Shown: one piece after another, positions 25,323 to 33,801 of the stretch
Position numbering within the stretch: the first letter of the stretch is position 1
How the letters are laid out: each line of letters opens with the position of its first letter
Assembly (NCBI GenBank): GCA_003599885.1
Contig: QZKW01000029.1
Location: 1 to 34,069 of the forward strand
DNA: 34,069 bases
Source of the DNA: Desulfobacteraceae bacterium
GTDB lineage: Bacteria > Desulfobacterota > Desulfobacteria > Desulfobacterales > Desulfosalsimonadaceae
Direction of reading: 5' to 3'
Notes under the pieces: model-generated
Databases searched by the model: none
What the model saw: the letters and a program-made list of their open reading frames with translations, nothing else
What the model was told of the DNA's origin: nothing
Translations under genes and position numbers: made by a program

Positions 25323-25528
25323 ATGGGGTGCTGGATCATCGCAGCAGGATTCATATTGATTGTCATCGGGGCGATACTTCATTTCGCCCCTGGCTTCTCA
25401 GCTGGTTCGGCAGGCTGCCCGGCGATATCCGTATTGTGAAGGCACGAGCCACCATCTTTATTCCCATCACGTCCATGTTGCTCATCAGCATCGTGGCAAC
25501 GCTTTTGATTAATTTCTTTAAGCGATAG
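25323..25528 (+). pseudogene. DUF2905 gene, copy 2, frameshifted
   Basis: This is closely similar to 23025-23231 throughout, including the flank from TTCATGATTGGCC. From the ATG at 25323 it reads MGCWIIAAGFILIVIG to HFAP. One C is missing from the run that reads GCCCCCTGG in copy 1, which shifts the frame. The rest (WLLSWFGRLPGDIRIVKARA to FKR and TAG) continues in the next frame. The second half is otherwise well preserved, so the frameshift looks recent. Confidence 0.85.
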
Positions 25529-25632
25529 ATATTGACAACCGGTTATCTGGGATACGCGGTTAAAAAATCAATTTAACCAAACTTAACCCTATCAAGAGTG
25601 TGGGCCTGACCCCATTTCCACTCCAACCCGAA

Positions 25633-26244
25633 TCACCAGGCAATATCTTCAGAGCCGACACGAACAACCGGAGGCTTGATCCATTTGCCCCCGGCTTCAA
25701 TCAATATCGTATCCAGAACCTTTTCAAAAAGATTGTCATCTTCATCCATTCTATATTTTTGCAGGGCTTTGTCAGGAAGAAGTTCGTCATCATATGAAGT
25801 TAGAACATACATACGGAGTTTATCGGAATTAAAAAGTAAATCGACAAATCGAAACTTTCTCGTGTACCCATCTGAGCTTTCATCTGAACTTACATACAAA
25901 ATATTTTCCTGGGGCGGCGTTCCCTTTTTTAGTGTATTTGTGCATAGGTCATATGGTTCGGGGACATACTTTTCACAAAACAAATGGACACTGCTAATAG
26001 GATGCTCACCGACCTCAAAATTCTCCCATTTGCCATAAATCAACTTCCAATAGTTCTGATCCGGTTCAATTTCACCCGCGCCGTCTACTGGTAATTTAAC
26101 AGCCACTTTATGGTTTAAAAAAAATCTTGTCTCCATAACCAGTGGCTTATCATTTTCCCAAAATTCATGGCTCGTGAAGTAGCACCCGCAAAACAGTGTT
26201 AAAGTCAACATCAGCAGTGCTTGAAAAACTTTCAATTTCATCAT
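25633..26244 (-). CDS. Putative lipoprotein of unknown function
   Basis: The 203-residue protein has an N-terminal hydrophobic segment ending LFCGC, a lipobox with Cys near residue 21, so it is probably membrane-anchored by lipid on the periplasmic side. The mature part is rich in acidic and aromatic residues (FWENDKP, YWKLIYGKWENFEVGEHP). No family is recognised. GGAGAG lies about 10 bases before the ATG. It is convergent with the duplicated units and about 70 bp from the next minus-strand gene's end. Confidence 0.75.
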   Translation of the reverse strand: MMKLKVFQALLMLTLTLFCGCYFTSHEFWENDKPLVMETRFFLNHKVAVKLPVDGAGEIEPDQNYWKLIYGKWENFEVGEHPISSVHLFCEKYVPEPYDLCTNTLKKGTPPQENILYVSSDESSDGYTRKFRFVDLLFNSDKLRMYVLTSYDDELLPDKALQKYRMDEDDNLFEKVLDTILIEAGGKWIKPPVVRVGSEDIAW

Positions 26245-26314
26245 ATTGATCAGTCTCTCCGATATTAAATTCCGATGGTCCTTATCGATTACCGAAATAC
26301 GCTTTCTGAATCGC

Positions 26315-27835
26315 CTATCCCCCTTTAATCACCCCGGCCGCCACTACATACACCAGCGAGGACGAGGGATTTAACCCCAGCAGACGCCGCGCTTCCCCAT
26401 CATAAATGGCCCCGATCCCGCAGGCCCCCAACCCAAGAGCCGTCGCTCCCAGGTACACCGCATGCCCCAGCCGCCCGGCCGTCAGCATGGCATACCGGTA
26501 TCCCCGTGCGCCCCACTGCCGGTCAAGCACATCCAGATTCGTCATAAACAAAAACTGAACCCCGGCATTGGCCAGCCACTGCTGATCCAGACTGACAGCC
26601 GCCATCTCACCGGTCACATTCCCTTCAAACACCCGGTGAAGCCTCCGCAGCCTCACGTCCACCAGATAAAAGCCGGGAGGCGTTCCGTCCACATTTCCCA
26701 CCAGCAGGCCCACGGCAATGGCGGATGAATACCCCTGCCCGCCATCAGTTGAGACATCCGACGCCCGGCAGATCAGATCCACCATAAACGCCAACTGATC
26801 GCTATGCATGGGCTGCTGCACAAAATTTCTCCGGGACCGGCGGGCAGAAACGGTCCGGGCATAGGAAAGGAGCTGTTTTTCCAGAGCATCCGGAGAGGAG
26901 ACGGCCCCAAAAGGAACAGGCAACAATCCCAAACAGGCGGCCATATCCACAGGCGGCCCGGCGGGCGGGACAATATCGCTCCCCGCCCGGTGAATGTCTA
27001 AAATTTCATGATACCGGATTTCCCTTTCAGATGTTTTACTCGCGCCCCGAATGCTTTCCGGCAGGACCTCGATTCTGAGCCCCGGCGATTTTTTCAGCTC
27101 AACGGCTCCTTTTCCGCTGCCGTATACATAAACGCACCCGATGCTGACCTCCTTTTCCGGATCAAAACCCAGCAAGTGATTTACGGCCGCATCATCAAAC
27201 GCGTATACCAGCCGGCAGGAAAATCCGGCGGCACGAACCGCGAGCCGCAGACTTTCCATGACATGTCCTGCGTCCATCAGCACGTAGCGATACGCCCGCT
27301 TTCTGTATTTCCACGCACTGCGAAAAAATATGCCGGAAACAAAAAAGACCGCGATGGGACCGGATTTCTCATCTTCGGCAAAGGCATGGACTGCCGGTAC
27401 AAAATTTCCGGTCCGCAGCGGTGTGAGGCTTCGGTTGTGAACGCCGTAATGGAAAACACCGGGGGCCAGGCCGCCGCCCCCCGGCCATACCAGATAAATT
27501 TCATTGGGATACAGGGCGCCTGCGGACGGCGCGCTGCGAAAATAAAAATCCGCCCCTCCCTGCCGGGCTTTTCCGGTCAGGCCATTCGCCAGATAAAGAA
27601 TTCTGGACAGGTCTTCCAGACCCGGAACATTTTCGGATGAGGAGAAGCCTTCCCCCTCATAAACCTGGCGCAGGCTTCCGGGATACAAACCGCTGATTTC
27701 CGGCAGATGGACCGGCGCTATCCCCTGATAAGTCTTATACGGCACGGGCTGATGCGCCCAGTCCAGAAAATGGGGCTCCATGCCCTGCCGGTCGTATTCA
27801 GTCCCATAATGATAATCCTGCAAAAAGGTTTTCAT
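26315..27835 (-). CDS. SagB/ThcOx-type nitroreductase, two tandem domains
   Basis: A 506-residue FMN-dependent oxidoreductase-like protein made of two nitroreductase-fold domains. The first (about 60-250) has RSAPSAGALYPNEIYLV, the SagB-type signature, and YRYVLMDAGHVMESLRLAVRAAG. The second (about 325-506) has SARRSRRNFVQQPM, RYAMLTAGRLGHAVYLGATALGLGACGIG and a VYVVAAGV end. SagB-type enzymes oxidise azolines in peptide natural products, but many members have other roles. No cyclodehydratase or precursor peptide is visible here, so such a role cannot be assigned. GGGAGA precedes the ATG. It is divergent from the hydrolase at 28017. Confidence 0.85.
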   Translation of the reverse strand: MKTFLQDYHYGTEYDRQGMEPHFLDWAHQPVPYKTYQGIAPVHLPEISGLYPGSLRQVYEGEGFSSSENVPGLEDLSRILYLANGLTGKARQGGADFYFRSAPSAGALYPNEIYLVWPGGGGLAPGVFHYGVHNRSLTPLRTGNFVPAVHAFAEDEKSGPIAVFFVSGIFFRSAWKYRKRAYRYVLMDAGHVMESLRLAVRAAGFSCRLVYAFDDAAVNHLLGFDPEKEVSIGCVYVYGSGKGAVELKKSPGLRIEVLPESIRGASKTSEREIRYHEILDIHRAGSDIVPPAGPPVDMAACLGLLPVPFGAVSSPDALEKQLLSYARTVSARRSRRNFVQQPMHSDQLAFMVDLICRASDVSTDGGQGYSSAIAVGLLVGNVDGTPPGFYLVDVRLRRLHRVFEGNVTGEMAAVSLDQQWLANAGVQFLFMTNLDVLDRQWGARGYRYAMLTAGRLGHAVYLGATALGLGACGIGAIYDGEARRLLGLNPSSSLVYVVAAGVIKGG

Positions 27836-28016
27836 ACTTTCTCCCTGAAGTTCCGGGCCGGGGCCGGTTTGTTTTACGCTGCCAAATCCATTGACTCGTT
27901 AGGGTGTTTTGAAATATACATATCCCACTTATACGTCAGTCCGCAATGGTTCAATGAACCGGATGCGGCTCCTTTTTGAACGCACGTTTTCATAAAAAAC
28001 AGGTCTGGAACGGATA

Positions 28017-29162
28017 ATGATAGCAATTCCGGGATGGAAACGGAAACACCGGCTGATTGATCAGAAATCGCCTTCAGGGCCCTATTTTCTGGCTGGAGAA
28101 GATTTGTTTTTAAGGGTCGGCAACCGGGAAATTTTTATCAAACATATTTTTTCGGTTGATAAAAACAGGACCCGATGCGGTCCGGTGATTATGGCGCCCG
28201 GAATCTGTGCGAACGCCAACATCTTCCGGATGGACGACCAGGGGGGCCACCTTTCCCTGGAACATAACCGGTCGTTTGCCAATCTGCTGGCAGCGGAAGG
28301 GTTTGATGTATACCTCTATCATCCGGGCTATTGCGACCGGGTGAACAACCGCTATGTCAGCCGCAACTGTCCGCAAAGCATATACTATCAGAAGCGTTAC
28401 CGGGTGAAACCCGAATTCAGCTATGGTGATATTGTAAACGAGGAAATGCCGGCGCTCATAGATTTTGTATGCCGCCACAGCCGATCGAAAACCCTTTCCT
28501 GGGTCGGTTACAGCCTGGGCGGCATGATCGCCTACTCCTATTTAGCCAAAAATCCGGCCAACCCGATTAAAAACCTGATCACCATCGGGAGCCCCATGGC
28601 GCTGAACCAGATTTTCTTCCGGTTTATTCCGTTTATCAACTTCACTTCCCGAATCCTGGGCGTGGAAGAAGATGCGGTTCTGGGGAATCTTTCCCAGAAC
28701 ATGGTGCCCCTGACACGCACCATTCGGGCCCTGCCGAACTGGTTTGTCCGTTTTAACCTGATTACCCCCTATCTCTGCAACCCGTTAAACATCCGGAATT
28801 CAACCATGAGGACCCTGCTGGGCCATATTGTGGAACCTATGCCCAAAGAGCTTCAGCGGTTTTTTTCCCGGTTTATTCAGCGGGGATACTCCTCTCAGGA
28901 AAAAATCACCGCTTATCTGAACCAGTTGCGGCACTTGAGAAAGACCCGGAAAAACTTTCTGTTTTTTTATGCGACCGGCGATCTCATCGCCACCCCTGAA
29001 AGTGTTTTTCTGGCCCGGGAAGTCATTTCGCCCTATGACCCGCTCAACCTGGTGGGGGTGCCGTCCGCCGGTCATGTGGACCTGATTGTCGGCAAAAACG
29101 CCTGTGAAAAGGTGTGGCAGCCCAGCGCTGAGTGGCTGTTGGAAAAAAATAAAAACGATTAG
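28017..29162 (+). CDS. Alpha/beta hydrolase
   Basis: A 381-residue protein with an alpha/beta hydrolase fold. GYSLGG holds the nucleophile Ser166. YATGDLIATPES (about 320-332) offers the acid and SAGHVDLIVG (about 350) the His. Oxyanion-region MAPGICANANIF follows the first strand. The overall shape recalls poly(3-hydroxyalkanoate) synthase/lipase-type hydrolases. There is no signal peptide. Substrate unknown. The ribosome site is weak. The small cold-shock gene follows by 12 bp, suggesting co-transcription. Confidence 0.85.
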   Translation: MIAIPGWKRKHRLIDQKSPSGPYFLAGEDLFLRVGNREIFIKHIFSVDKNRTRCGPVIMAPGICANANIFRMDDQGGHLSLEHNRSFANLLAAEGFDVYLYHPGYCDRVNNRYVSRNCPQSIYYQKRYRVKPEFSYGDIVNEEMPALIDFVCRHSRSKTLSWVGYSLGGMIAYSYLAKNPANPIKNLITIGSPMALNQIFFRFIPFINFTSRILGVEEDAVLGNLSQNMVPLTRTIRALPNWFVRFNLITPYLCNPLNIRNSTMRTLLGHIVEPMPKELQRFFSRFIQRGYSSQEKITAYLNQLRHLRKTRKNFLFFYATGDLIATPESVFLAREVISPYDPLNLVGVPSAGHVDLIVGKNACEKVWQPSAEWLLEKNKND

Positions 29163-29174
29163 AAGTGAGGGGAT

Positions 29175-29570
29175 ATGCGCTATCAAGGCAAGGTGACACG
29201 CTGGAATGAGGACCGGGGTTTTGGATTCATTTCCCCGAACGGCAGCCGCAATCTGGTGTTTATTCATATCAGGGCGTTCATAAACACGCCGCAACGTCCT
29301 GTTCTCAATGAACTTGTTAACTATGAGTTAAGCGATGAGCAGAACGGCCGGGCGCGGGCGGAGAATGTGACGTTTGCGAGCGACGATGCGTTGGATGGCG
29401 CGTCAACCCGCAGATGGCCGTTTCGGGTTATCATGACGGCCGTACTTTTTATTTTTGTCGCTGTTTCGGCCGCCGGCATTATCTATCTTAATAACAGCGG
29501 GCGGTTCCCTGTTTGCCTTGGCCAAACGGGCAACGTTCTGAAAAACATCCTTAACGCCGTACACTTTTAA
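29175..29570 (+). CDS. Cold-shock-domain protein with C-terminal membrane segment
   Basis: The 131-residue protein opens with a cold-shock (OB-fold) domain, MRYQGKVTRWNEDRGFGFIS, where RGFGFI is the RNP1-type nucleic-acid-binding motif. After residue 75 comes one hydrophobic segment (VIMTAVLFIFVAVSAAGIIYL) and a short tail. It resembles cold-shock/DUF1294 fusions, but only one membrane helix is present. It may hold RNA or DNA at the membrane (inference). GAGGGG precedes the ATG. It is 12 bp after the hydrolase gene. Confidence 0.82.
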   Translation: MRYQGKVTRWNEDRGFGFISPNGSRNLVFIHIRAFINTPQRPVLNELVNYELSDEQNGRARAENVTFASDDALDGASTRRWPFRVIMTAVLFIFVAVSAAGIIYLNNSGRFPVCLGQTGNVLKNILNAVHF

Positions 29571-29700
29571 TTTGAACAATTCCAATTTTTTCTATAAAGT
29601 GACGCATCTATAAATCCCGCAGAACCGATAAAATCATTCACCACCCGTGAGGGGCGTCCCACCTGTCAGCATGGGGGATTATTTTAAAACAGGAGTCAAC

Positions 29701-30915
29701 ATGATGATCTGGACATTAAAGAAAAAATTATACCGGGTACAGCATGGCGTGATGAAAATCGCCTCTGAAGTGATCCCCTTTCCGGTGCCTGTTCTGCTGA
29801 CCGGGCCGGGAAGCGTCAGCAAACTGGCGGAAAACATCAAGGCCAGGGGCATCAAAAAGGTGCTGGTGGTGACGGACAAAGTACTGATGGGGTTGAAACT
29901 GCCGGAAGGGTTGCTGGCGTCATTAAAAGAGCATGGCGTAGATTACACGGTATTTGATGATGTGCAGCCCAATCCCACCATTGAAAACGTGGAAGCCGGC
30001 AAAAAAATCTACAAGGCGAACAATTGCAACGGCATTATCGGTTTTGGCGGCGGATCGGCCATTGACTGCGCCAAAATCATCGGCGCCCGCGTGTCCAATC
30101 CCTATCTCACGGTTCGCCGGATGAAAGGCATGTTCCGCGTGATTCTGCCCATCCCGCCGTTCTTTTGCGTGCCCACCACCGCAGGCACCGGATCGGAAAC
30201 CACCGTGGCCGCCGTGATCACGGATGCCGCCACCCATGAGAAATTCGCCATCAGCGACCTGAAACTCATTCCCAAAATCGCGGTGCTGGACCCGGAACTG
30301 ATGATCGGCCTGCCGCCGCACATCACGTCCACCACAGGCATGGACGCCCTGACCCACGCGGTGGAAGCTTATATCGGACTGAACGGCAATGCATTCACCG
30401 ATGAAAATGCCGAAACTGCCGTGAAACTGGTATTTGAAAACCTGGAAGAAGTATACAAAAACGGCAAGAACCTGGAGGCCCGCCACAACATGGCCCTGGC
30501 GTCTTATTACGGCGGGGCCGCATTTACACGGGCTTATGTGGGCTATGTCCATGCCATCGCCCACAATATGGGCGGGCTTTACGGCGTGCCCCACGGACTG
30601 GCCAACGCCATTATCCTGCCCTATATTCTGGAATTCTGCCGGAAAGAAGCGGAGAAAAAACTGGCCGCCCTGGCGGTTGCCGGGGGCATCGGCAAGAAAA
30701 GCGAATCCGCGGAAAAACTGTCCCACCGGTTTATTGACCATATCAAAACCATGAATAAAAACATGGGAATCCCCACATTCATCAAAGAACTCAAAAAAAA
30801 GGACATCCCTCTCATCGCCAAACGGGCGCTGGACGAAGCCCATCCGGATTATCCGGTGCCGAGGATCATGACGCTTTCGGAATGCGAGGAGTTGATCAAA
30901 AAGCTGCTGCCGTAA
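29701..30915 (+). CDS. Iron-containing alcohol dehydrogenase
   Basis: The 404-residue group III alcohol dehydrogenase has GFGGGSAIDCAK for NAD(P) binding, PTTAGTGSETT, and metal-ligand region TTGMDALTHAVEAYIG with HAIAHNMGGLYGVPHGLANAI, where conserved Asp/His residues bind Fe2+. It interconverts an alcohol and an aldehyde in the cytoplasm; the substrate cannot be told. An in-frame ATG at 29647 exists, but the start at 29701 follows ACAGGAG by 5 bases and gives a normal length. The gene stands alone. Confidence 0.93.
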   Translation: MMIWTLKKKLYRVQHGVMKIASEVIPFPVPVLLTGPGSVSKLAENIKARGIKKVLVVTDKVLMGLKLPEGLLASLKEHGVDYTVFDDVQPNPTIENVEAGKKIYKANNCNGIIGFGGGSAIDCAKIIGARVSNPYLTVRRMKGMFRVILPIPPFFCVPTTAGTGSETTVAAVITDAATHEKFAISDLKLIPKIAVLDPELMIGLPPHITSTTGMDALTHAVEAYIGLNGNAFTDENAETAVKLVFENLEEVYKNGKNLEARHNMALASYYGGAAFTRAYVGYVHAIAHNMGGLYGVPHGLANAIILPYILEFCRKEAEKKLAALAVAGGIGKKSESAEKLSHRFIDHIKTMNKNMGIPTFIKELKKKDIPLIAKRALDEAHPDYPVPRIMTLSECEELIKKLLP

Positions 30916-31023
30916 AACCGCTGCTGATATTTTTGTTGATTATAATGGGCTGGAATCCATGGGATTCCGGCCCATTCATTTTTGCACTTCCGGAATTAAA
31001 GAATCCATTCGGGGGCGGGTTTT

Positions 31024-31211
31024 TGCCCATTGCGATGCGGCCCTGAGCCTGATGGTTTTCGTGGATACGGGGGCAAACTGTTTGAGCGGATCGGAATCAA
31101 CAAACCCGTCGCCACCGATAAACAGGATCAGTAGAATCACTCCCGGCCATCCTCTTTATCAGCGAGTTTTTGCCCACGCCACGGAAACCGAAGGGGCAGG
31201 GAGTTTTCCGC
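31024..31211 (+). repeat. Interspersed palindromic repeat, copy 2
   Basis: It matches the reverse complement of 23248-23436 at both ends: GCCCATTGCGATGCGGCCC on the left and GTTTTTGCCCACGCCACGG on the right. The middle 70 or so bases are diverged. The internal inverted arms are less perfect than in copy 1. It sits between the alcohol dehydrogenase and XRE regulator genes, in a stretch without genes (30916-31298). Confidence 0.7.
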
Positions 31212-31234
31212 AGCGCACGGGCGAGTTTCTTATG

Positions 31235-31263
31235 TTAATTTTCTTGGCGGCCAAGAAAATTAA
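31235..31263. terminator. Bidirectional hairpin between convergent genes
   Basis: Perfect 14-bp inverted repeat TTAATTTTCTTGGC / GCCAAGAAAATTAA with one central base. Its AT-rich outer arms would act as a T-run on either strand. It lies between the ends of the alcohol dehydrogenase and XRE genes, which converge here. Confidence 0.65.
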
Positions 31264-31298
31264 AAATGACAGGGGGTTGCCGATGGATTGCCCTGTTT

Positions 31299-31625
31299 CT
31301 AAAGATTTTTATCCGGCAAAATTTTTATTATTTTTACGATTGTCCGGAGGGTGTCTTCGTCGGCTTTCTGGGAAAAATTCTGGATGACTTCTTTCAATTC
31401 TATTTTGCTGACGGTATGCCCGAAATCAAACATTTCCCACATATCTATCGTAAAGGCTTCGCTGAGTTTGATAAGCATGTCAAACGTGGGATTTTCCTTT
31501 CCGCATTCAATTCTGCTCAAATAATTTGAACTAATCCCTGCCTTTTCAGCAACTTGCTCCTGAGAAAGTTGCCTTCGTTTTCTTATTTCCTGAATTCTTC
31601 TGCCGAAAAGTTCCTTGATAGTCAT
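31299..31625 (-). CDS. XRE-family helix-turn-helix regulator
   Basis: A 108-residue DNA-binding protein. Residues 6-62 form a Cro/CI-type HTH (FGRRIQEIRKRRQLSQEQVA, AGISSNYLSRIECGKENPTF). The C-terminal 40 residues, rich in Lys and Ile, probably dimerise. The start at 31625 follows AGGGGGAAG; an in-frame ATG at 31679 is less likely. It is divergent from the secreted MopE-motif protein. The palindromes in the shared 303-bp spacer are candidate binding sites. Confidence 0.9.
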   Translation of the reverse strand: MTIKELFGRRIQEIRKRRQLSQEQVAEKAGISSNYLSRIECGKENPTFDMLIKLSEAFTIDMWEMFDFGHTVSKIELKEVIQNFSQKADEDTLRTIVKIIKILPDKNL

Positions 31626-31706
31626 ATCTTCCCCCTGCTTTATAATCTCATTGAAGCGGGAGGATTTTGAATGAACCAATACAATAAATTTTTATTGAAA
31701 AATTAA

Positions 31707-31790
31707 ACCAATAGATATAGCAATATGCTTATTGCTTTAATTCGATCCATTATAATGTGCCTATTGGTGATACTTATTGTATCGGCCAAT
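31707..31790. promoter_or_regulatory. Palindrome cluster in the xre/MopE-protein divergent region
   Basis: Three dyads occur within about 85 bp. ACCAATAG (31707-31714) pairs with CTATTGGT (31761-31768). AGCAATA (31719-31725), TGCT, TATTGCT (31730-31736) is perfect. GATAC-TTATT-GTATC near 31768-31782 is flanked by TTGG and CCAA. A TATAAT lies at 31751-31756. These are candidate operators for the divergent XRE regulator. Confidence 0.45.
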
Positions 31791-31928
31791 ATCGCTAATT
31801 TCTGGGAAGTGTTTGACTTTTAGTTCTTTGTGCGCCTATCACATATACGATCATTCGTTTCGCAAAGTCTATTTTTTACATATTGTCCATTATTCTTCTA
31901 ATAATTATTTAAATTAAGGAGTTGGCGG

Positions 31929-33587
31929 ATGCGAAAAACGGTTATAGTTATGGCCTTTATTTTTATGGCGTTGCTTATAAGCAATGCTTTTGGTCAGTCT
32001 CAGGAAAAAATTGATCAAAAGGCTTTTGAAAATGCAGAGGCTGCGGCCGTTAAGAATAAAGAGGAGATAAATTTTGACTTATCAATTTTACAAAAAGCAC
32101 AACAGACAATTTTAAAATCTACTTTTCAGAATGAAGAGAAAATAACCTCGGCATCCTCTGAGATTGTTGACTCAAAAGATCCAAATGATTTTAATATGTT
32201 TAAGGGGACAAGGTGGTCTTTGGAATATACAACAACTCAGGATTATGAAAAAATAATAACTTTTTACAATGATGTTATTATTTCTGATGATGGCCGCGTT
32301 AATTTAGCTTTTAAGGACCAGTATGGTAATATTGGAATAATGGGATATACTCTTTCAGGCGGGGAGTTGATTGCAGAAGCTGCAGGGATATATCAGCCAT
32401 ACTATTTTGCAATGATTACGGTTAATTTGATGGATCCAATTAATTCTACGGAGATATATTGTTTTAACGCTATTGGTAATTTTTTGTTACAAGGAGCATA
32501 TGCACGTTTATCTGATGCTACCGATTTTTATCCATTGACGGGAAGCCTACAAAGCTTTGGAACAAATTTTTTTGACGATGACGGAGATGGTTATACCGAG
32601 AACCAGGGCGATTGCAATGATAATAATAATTCCATTTATCCAGGAGCCATTGAAATCTGTGGAGACGGGATTGACCAGGACTGCAATGGGAGCGATTTGT
32701 CCTGTGGAAATCCGCCGCCCGCCCCAACCGCCGTCACCGCTTCGGACGGAACCCTGTCCGGCAAGGTCCAAATAAGCTGGAACCCGTCAACCGGGGCCGA
32801 ATCTTACGATATTTACCGGGCGGATATCCCGGCCTGGGCAGGGGGTGTTCCCAAACGGATTGCCACATCCGTCATCGGAACTTCTTATGACGACACTTCA
32901 GCCGTCAGCGGCAAACAGTATTATTACTGGATCAAGGCAAAAAACACCAACGGCGGCAGCGGTTACAGCATGTTTAATCCGGGTTACTGGGGCGCCAATG
33001 GCTATGTTCCTTCACTGCCGGTCAATGTCGCGGCTTCCGATGGCACCGTTTCCGGTAAAGTGAGCATCACATGGGCCACCGTCCCAAACGCCGTGGTATA
33101 TGAAATTTATCGCGCCGACTACCCGGCGTATCTGGGAGGAAAAATCAAAAACATTGGCACCTCTATCACGACCTCTTATAATGATGCCACCATTGTGAAC
33201 GGTAATCAGTATTATTACTGGGTGAAGGCAAGAAATTCATGGGGCGTGAGCGGATACAGCAAATTTGATACCGGATATATCGGAGCATCTTCTGCCCTGC
33301 CGCCTGCGCCGACCGGAGTGGCCGCCACGGATGGAAATTCGGGCAAAGTGACGCTGACATGGAATGCCGTGTCCGGCTCCTTGATATACGAGGTGTATCG
33401 CGCCACCAAGCCCGCTTATGAAGGTGGTGTGCCAACGCTCCTGGGAACGGTGAAAAGCCCGGCGGTTTCATACAATGATACCGCTATAACCTGTGGACCG
33501 TCCTATTATTATTGGGTGAAGTCCAGAACCTCTTGGGGGTCCAGCGGATACAGCCAATTTGATACCGGGTTTTGCACCGGGCAATAA
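31929..33587 (+). CDS. Secreted protein with MopE metal-binding motif and three fibronectin-III-like repeats
   Basis: The 552-residue protein starts with a signal peptide (residues 1-22, ending SNAFG). Residues 85-210 form a beta-rich domain (FKGTRWSLEYTTT, ISDDGRVNLAFKDQYG). Residues 215-259 carry a MopE-type calcium/metal-binding motif: DDDGDGYTENQGDCND, IYPGAIEICGDGIDQDCNG. Three repeats of about 90 residues follow (from 265, 360 and 460), each with SGKV-x-x-W, YEIYRADYPAYLGG, YYYWVKA and SGYS-x-F-x-x-GY. They look like fibronectin type III domains and are very alike, indicating internal duplication. An extracellular or surface-adhesion role is inferred. AAGGAG lies 7 bases before the ATG. 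The 5' half is AT-rich and the repeat region GC-richer, consistent with a composite origin. Confidence 0.88.
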   Translation: MRKTVIVMAFIFMALLISNAFGQSQEKIDQKAFENAEAAAVKNKEEINFDLSILQKAQQTILKSTFQNEEKITSASSEIVDSKDPNDFNMFKGTRWSLEYTTTQDYEKIITFYNDVIISDDGRVNLAFKDQYGNIGIMGYTLSGGELIAEAAGIYQPYYFAMITVNLMDPINSTEIYCFNAIGNFLLQGAYARLSDATDFYPLTGSLQSFGTNFFDDDGDGYTENQGDCNDNNNSIYPGAIEICGDGIDQDCNGSDLSCGNPPPAPTAVTASDGTLSGKVQISWNPSTGAESYDIYRADIPAWAGGVPKRIATSVIGTSYDDTSAVSGKQYYYWIKAKNTNGGSGYSMFNPGYWGANGYVPSLPVNVAASDGTVSGKVSITWATVPNAVVYEIYRADYPAYLGGKIKNIGTSITTSYNDATIVNGNQYYYWVKARNSWGVSGYSKFDTGYIGASSALPPAPTGVAATDGNSGKVTLTWNAVSGSLIYEVYRATKPAYEGGVPTLLGTVKSPAVSYNDTAITCGPSYYYWVKSRTSWGSSGYSQFDTGFCTGQ

Positions 33588-33622
33588 AAAGCAGGCCAAC
33601 GACCATTAAAAGACCCGTTAGT

Positions 33623-33655
33623 CGGGGTGGTAATGTTTTTGAAATTACCACCCCG
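33623..33655 (+). terminator. Strong hairpin after the fibronectin-III protein gene
   Basis: CGGGGTGGTAAT (33623-33634) pairs perfectly with ATTACCACCCCG (33644-33655) around a 9-nt loop GTTTTTGAA, 35 bp after the stop. No clear T-run follows on the plus strand. Confidence 0.65.
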
Positions 33656-33801
33656 GCTGGAATAAAAGAATGCTTCCATATTTTGGGGGTCCCCTTTTGC
33701 GGGAATGGGTTCGAGCTGCAATCTTGACAGATTCAATGGTGGTTAGATTGATTTTTTAATCGCTATCCCCGATAACCCATTGCCATTTTTACTTTTCTTT
33801 A

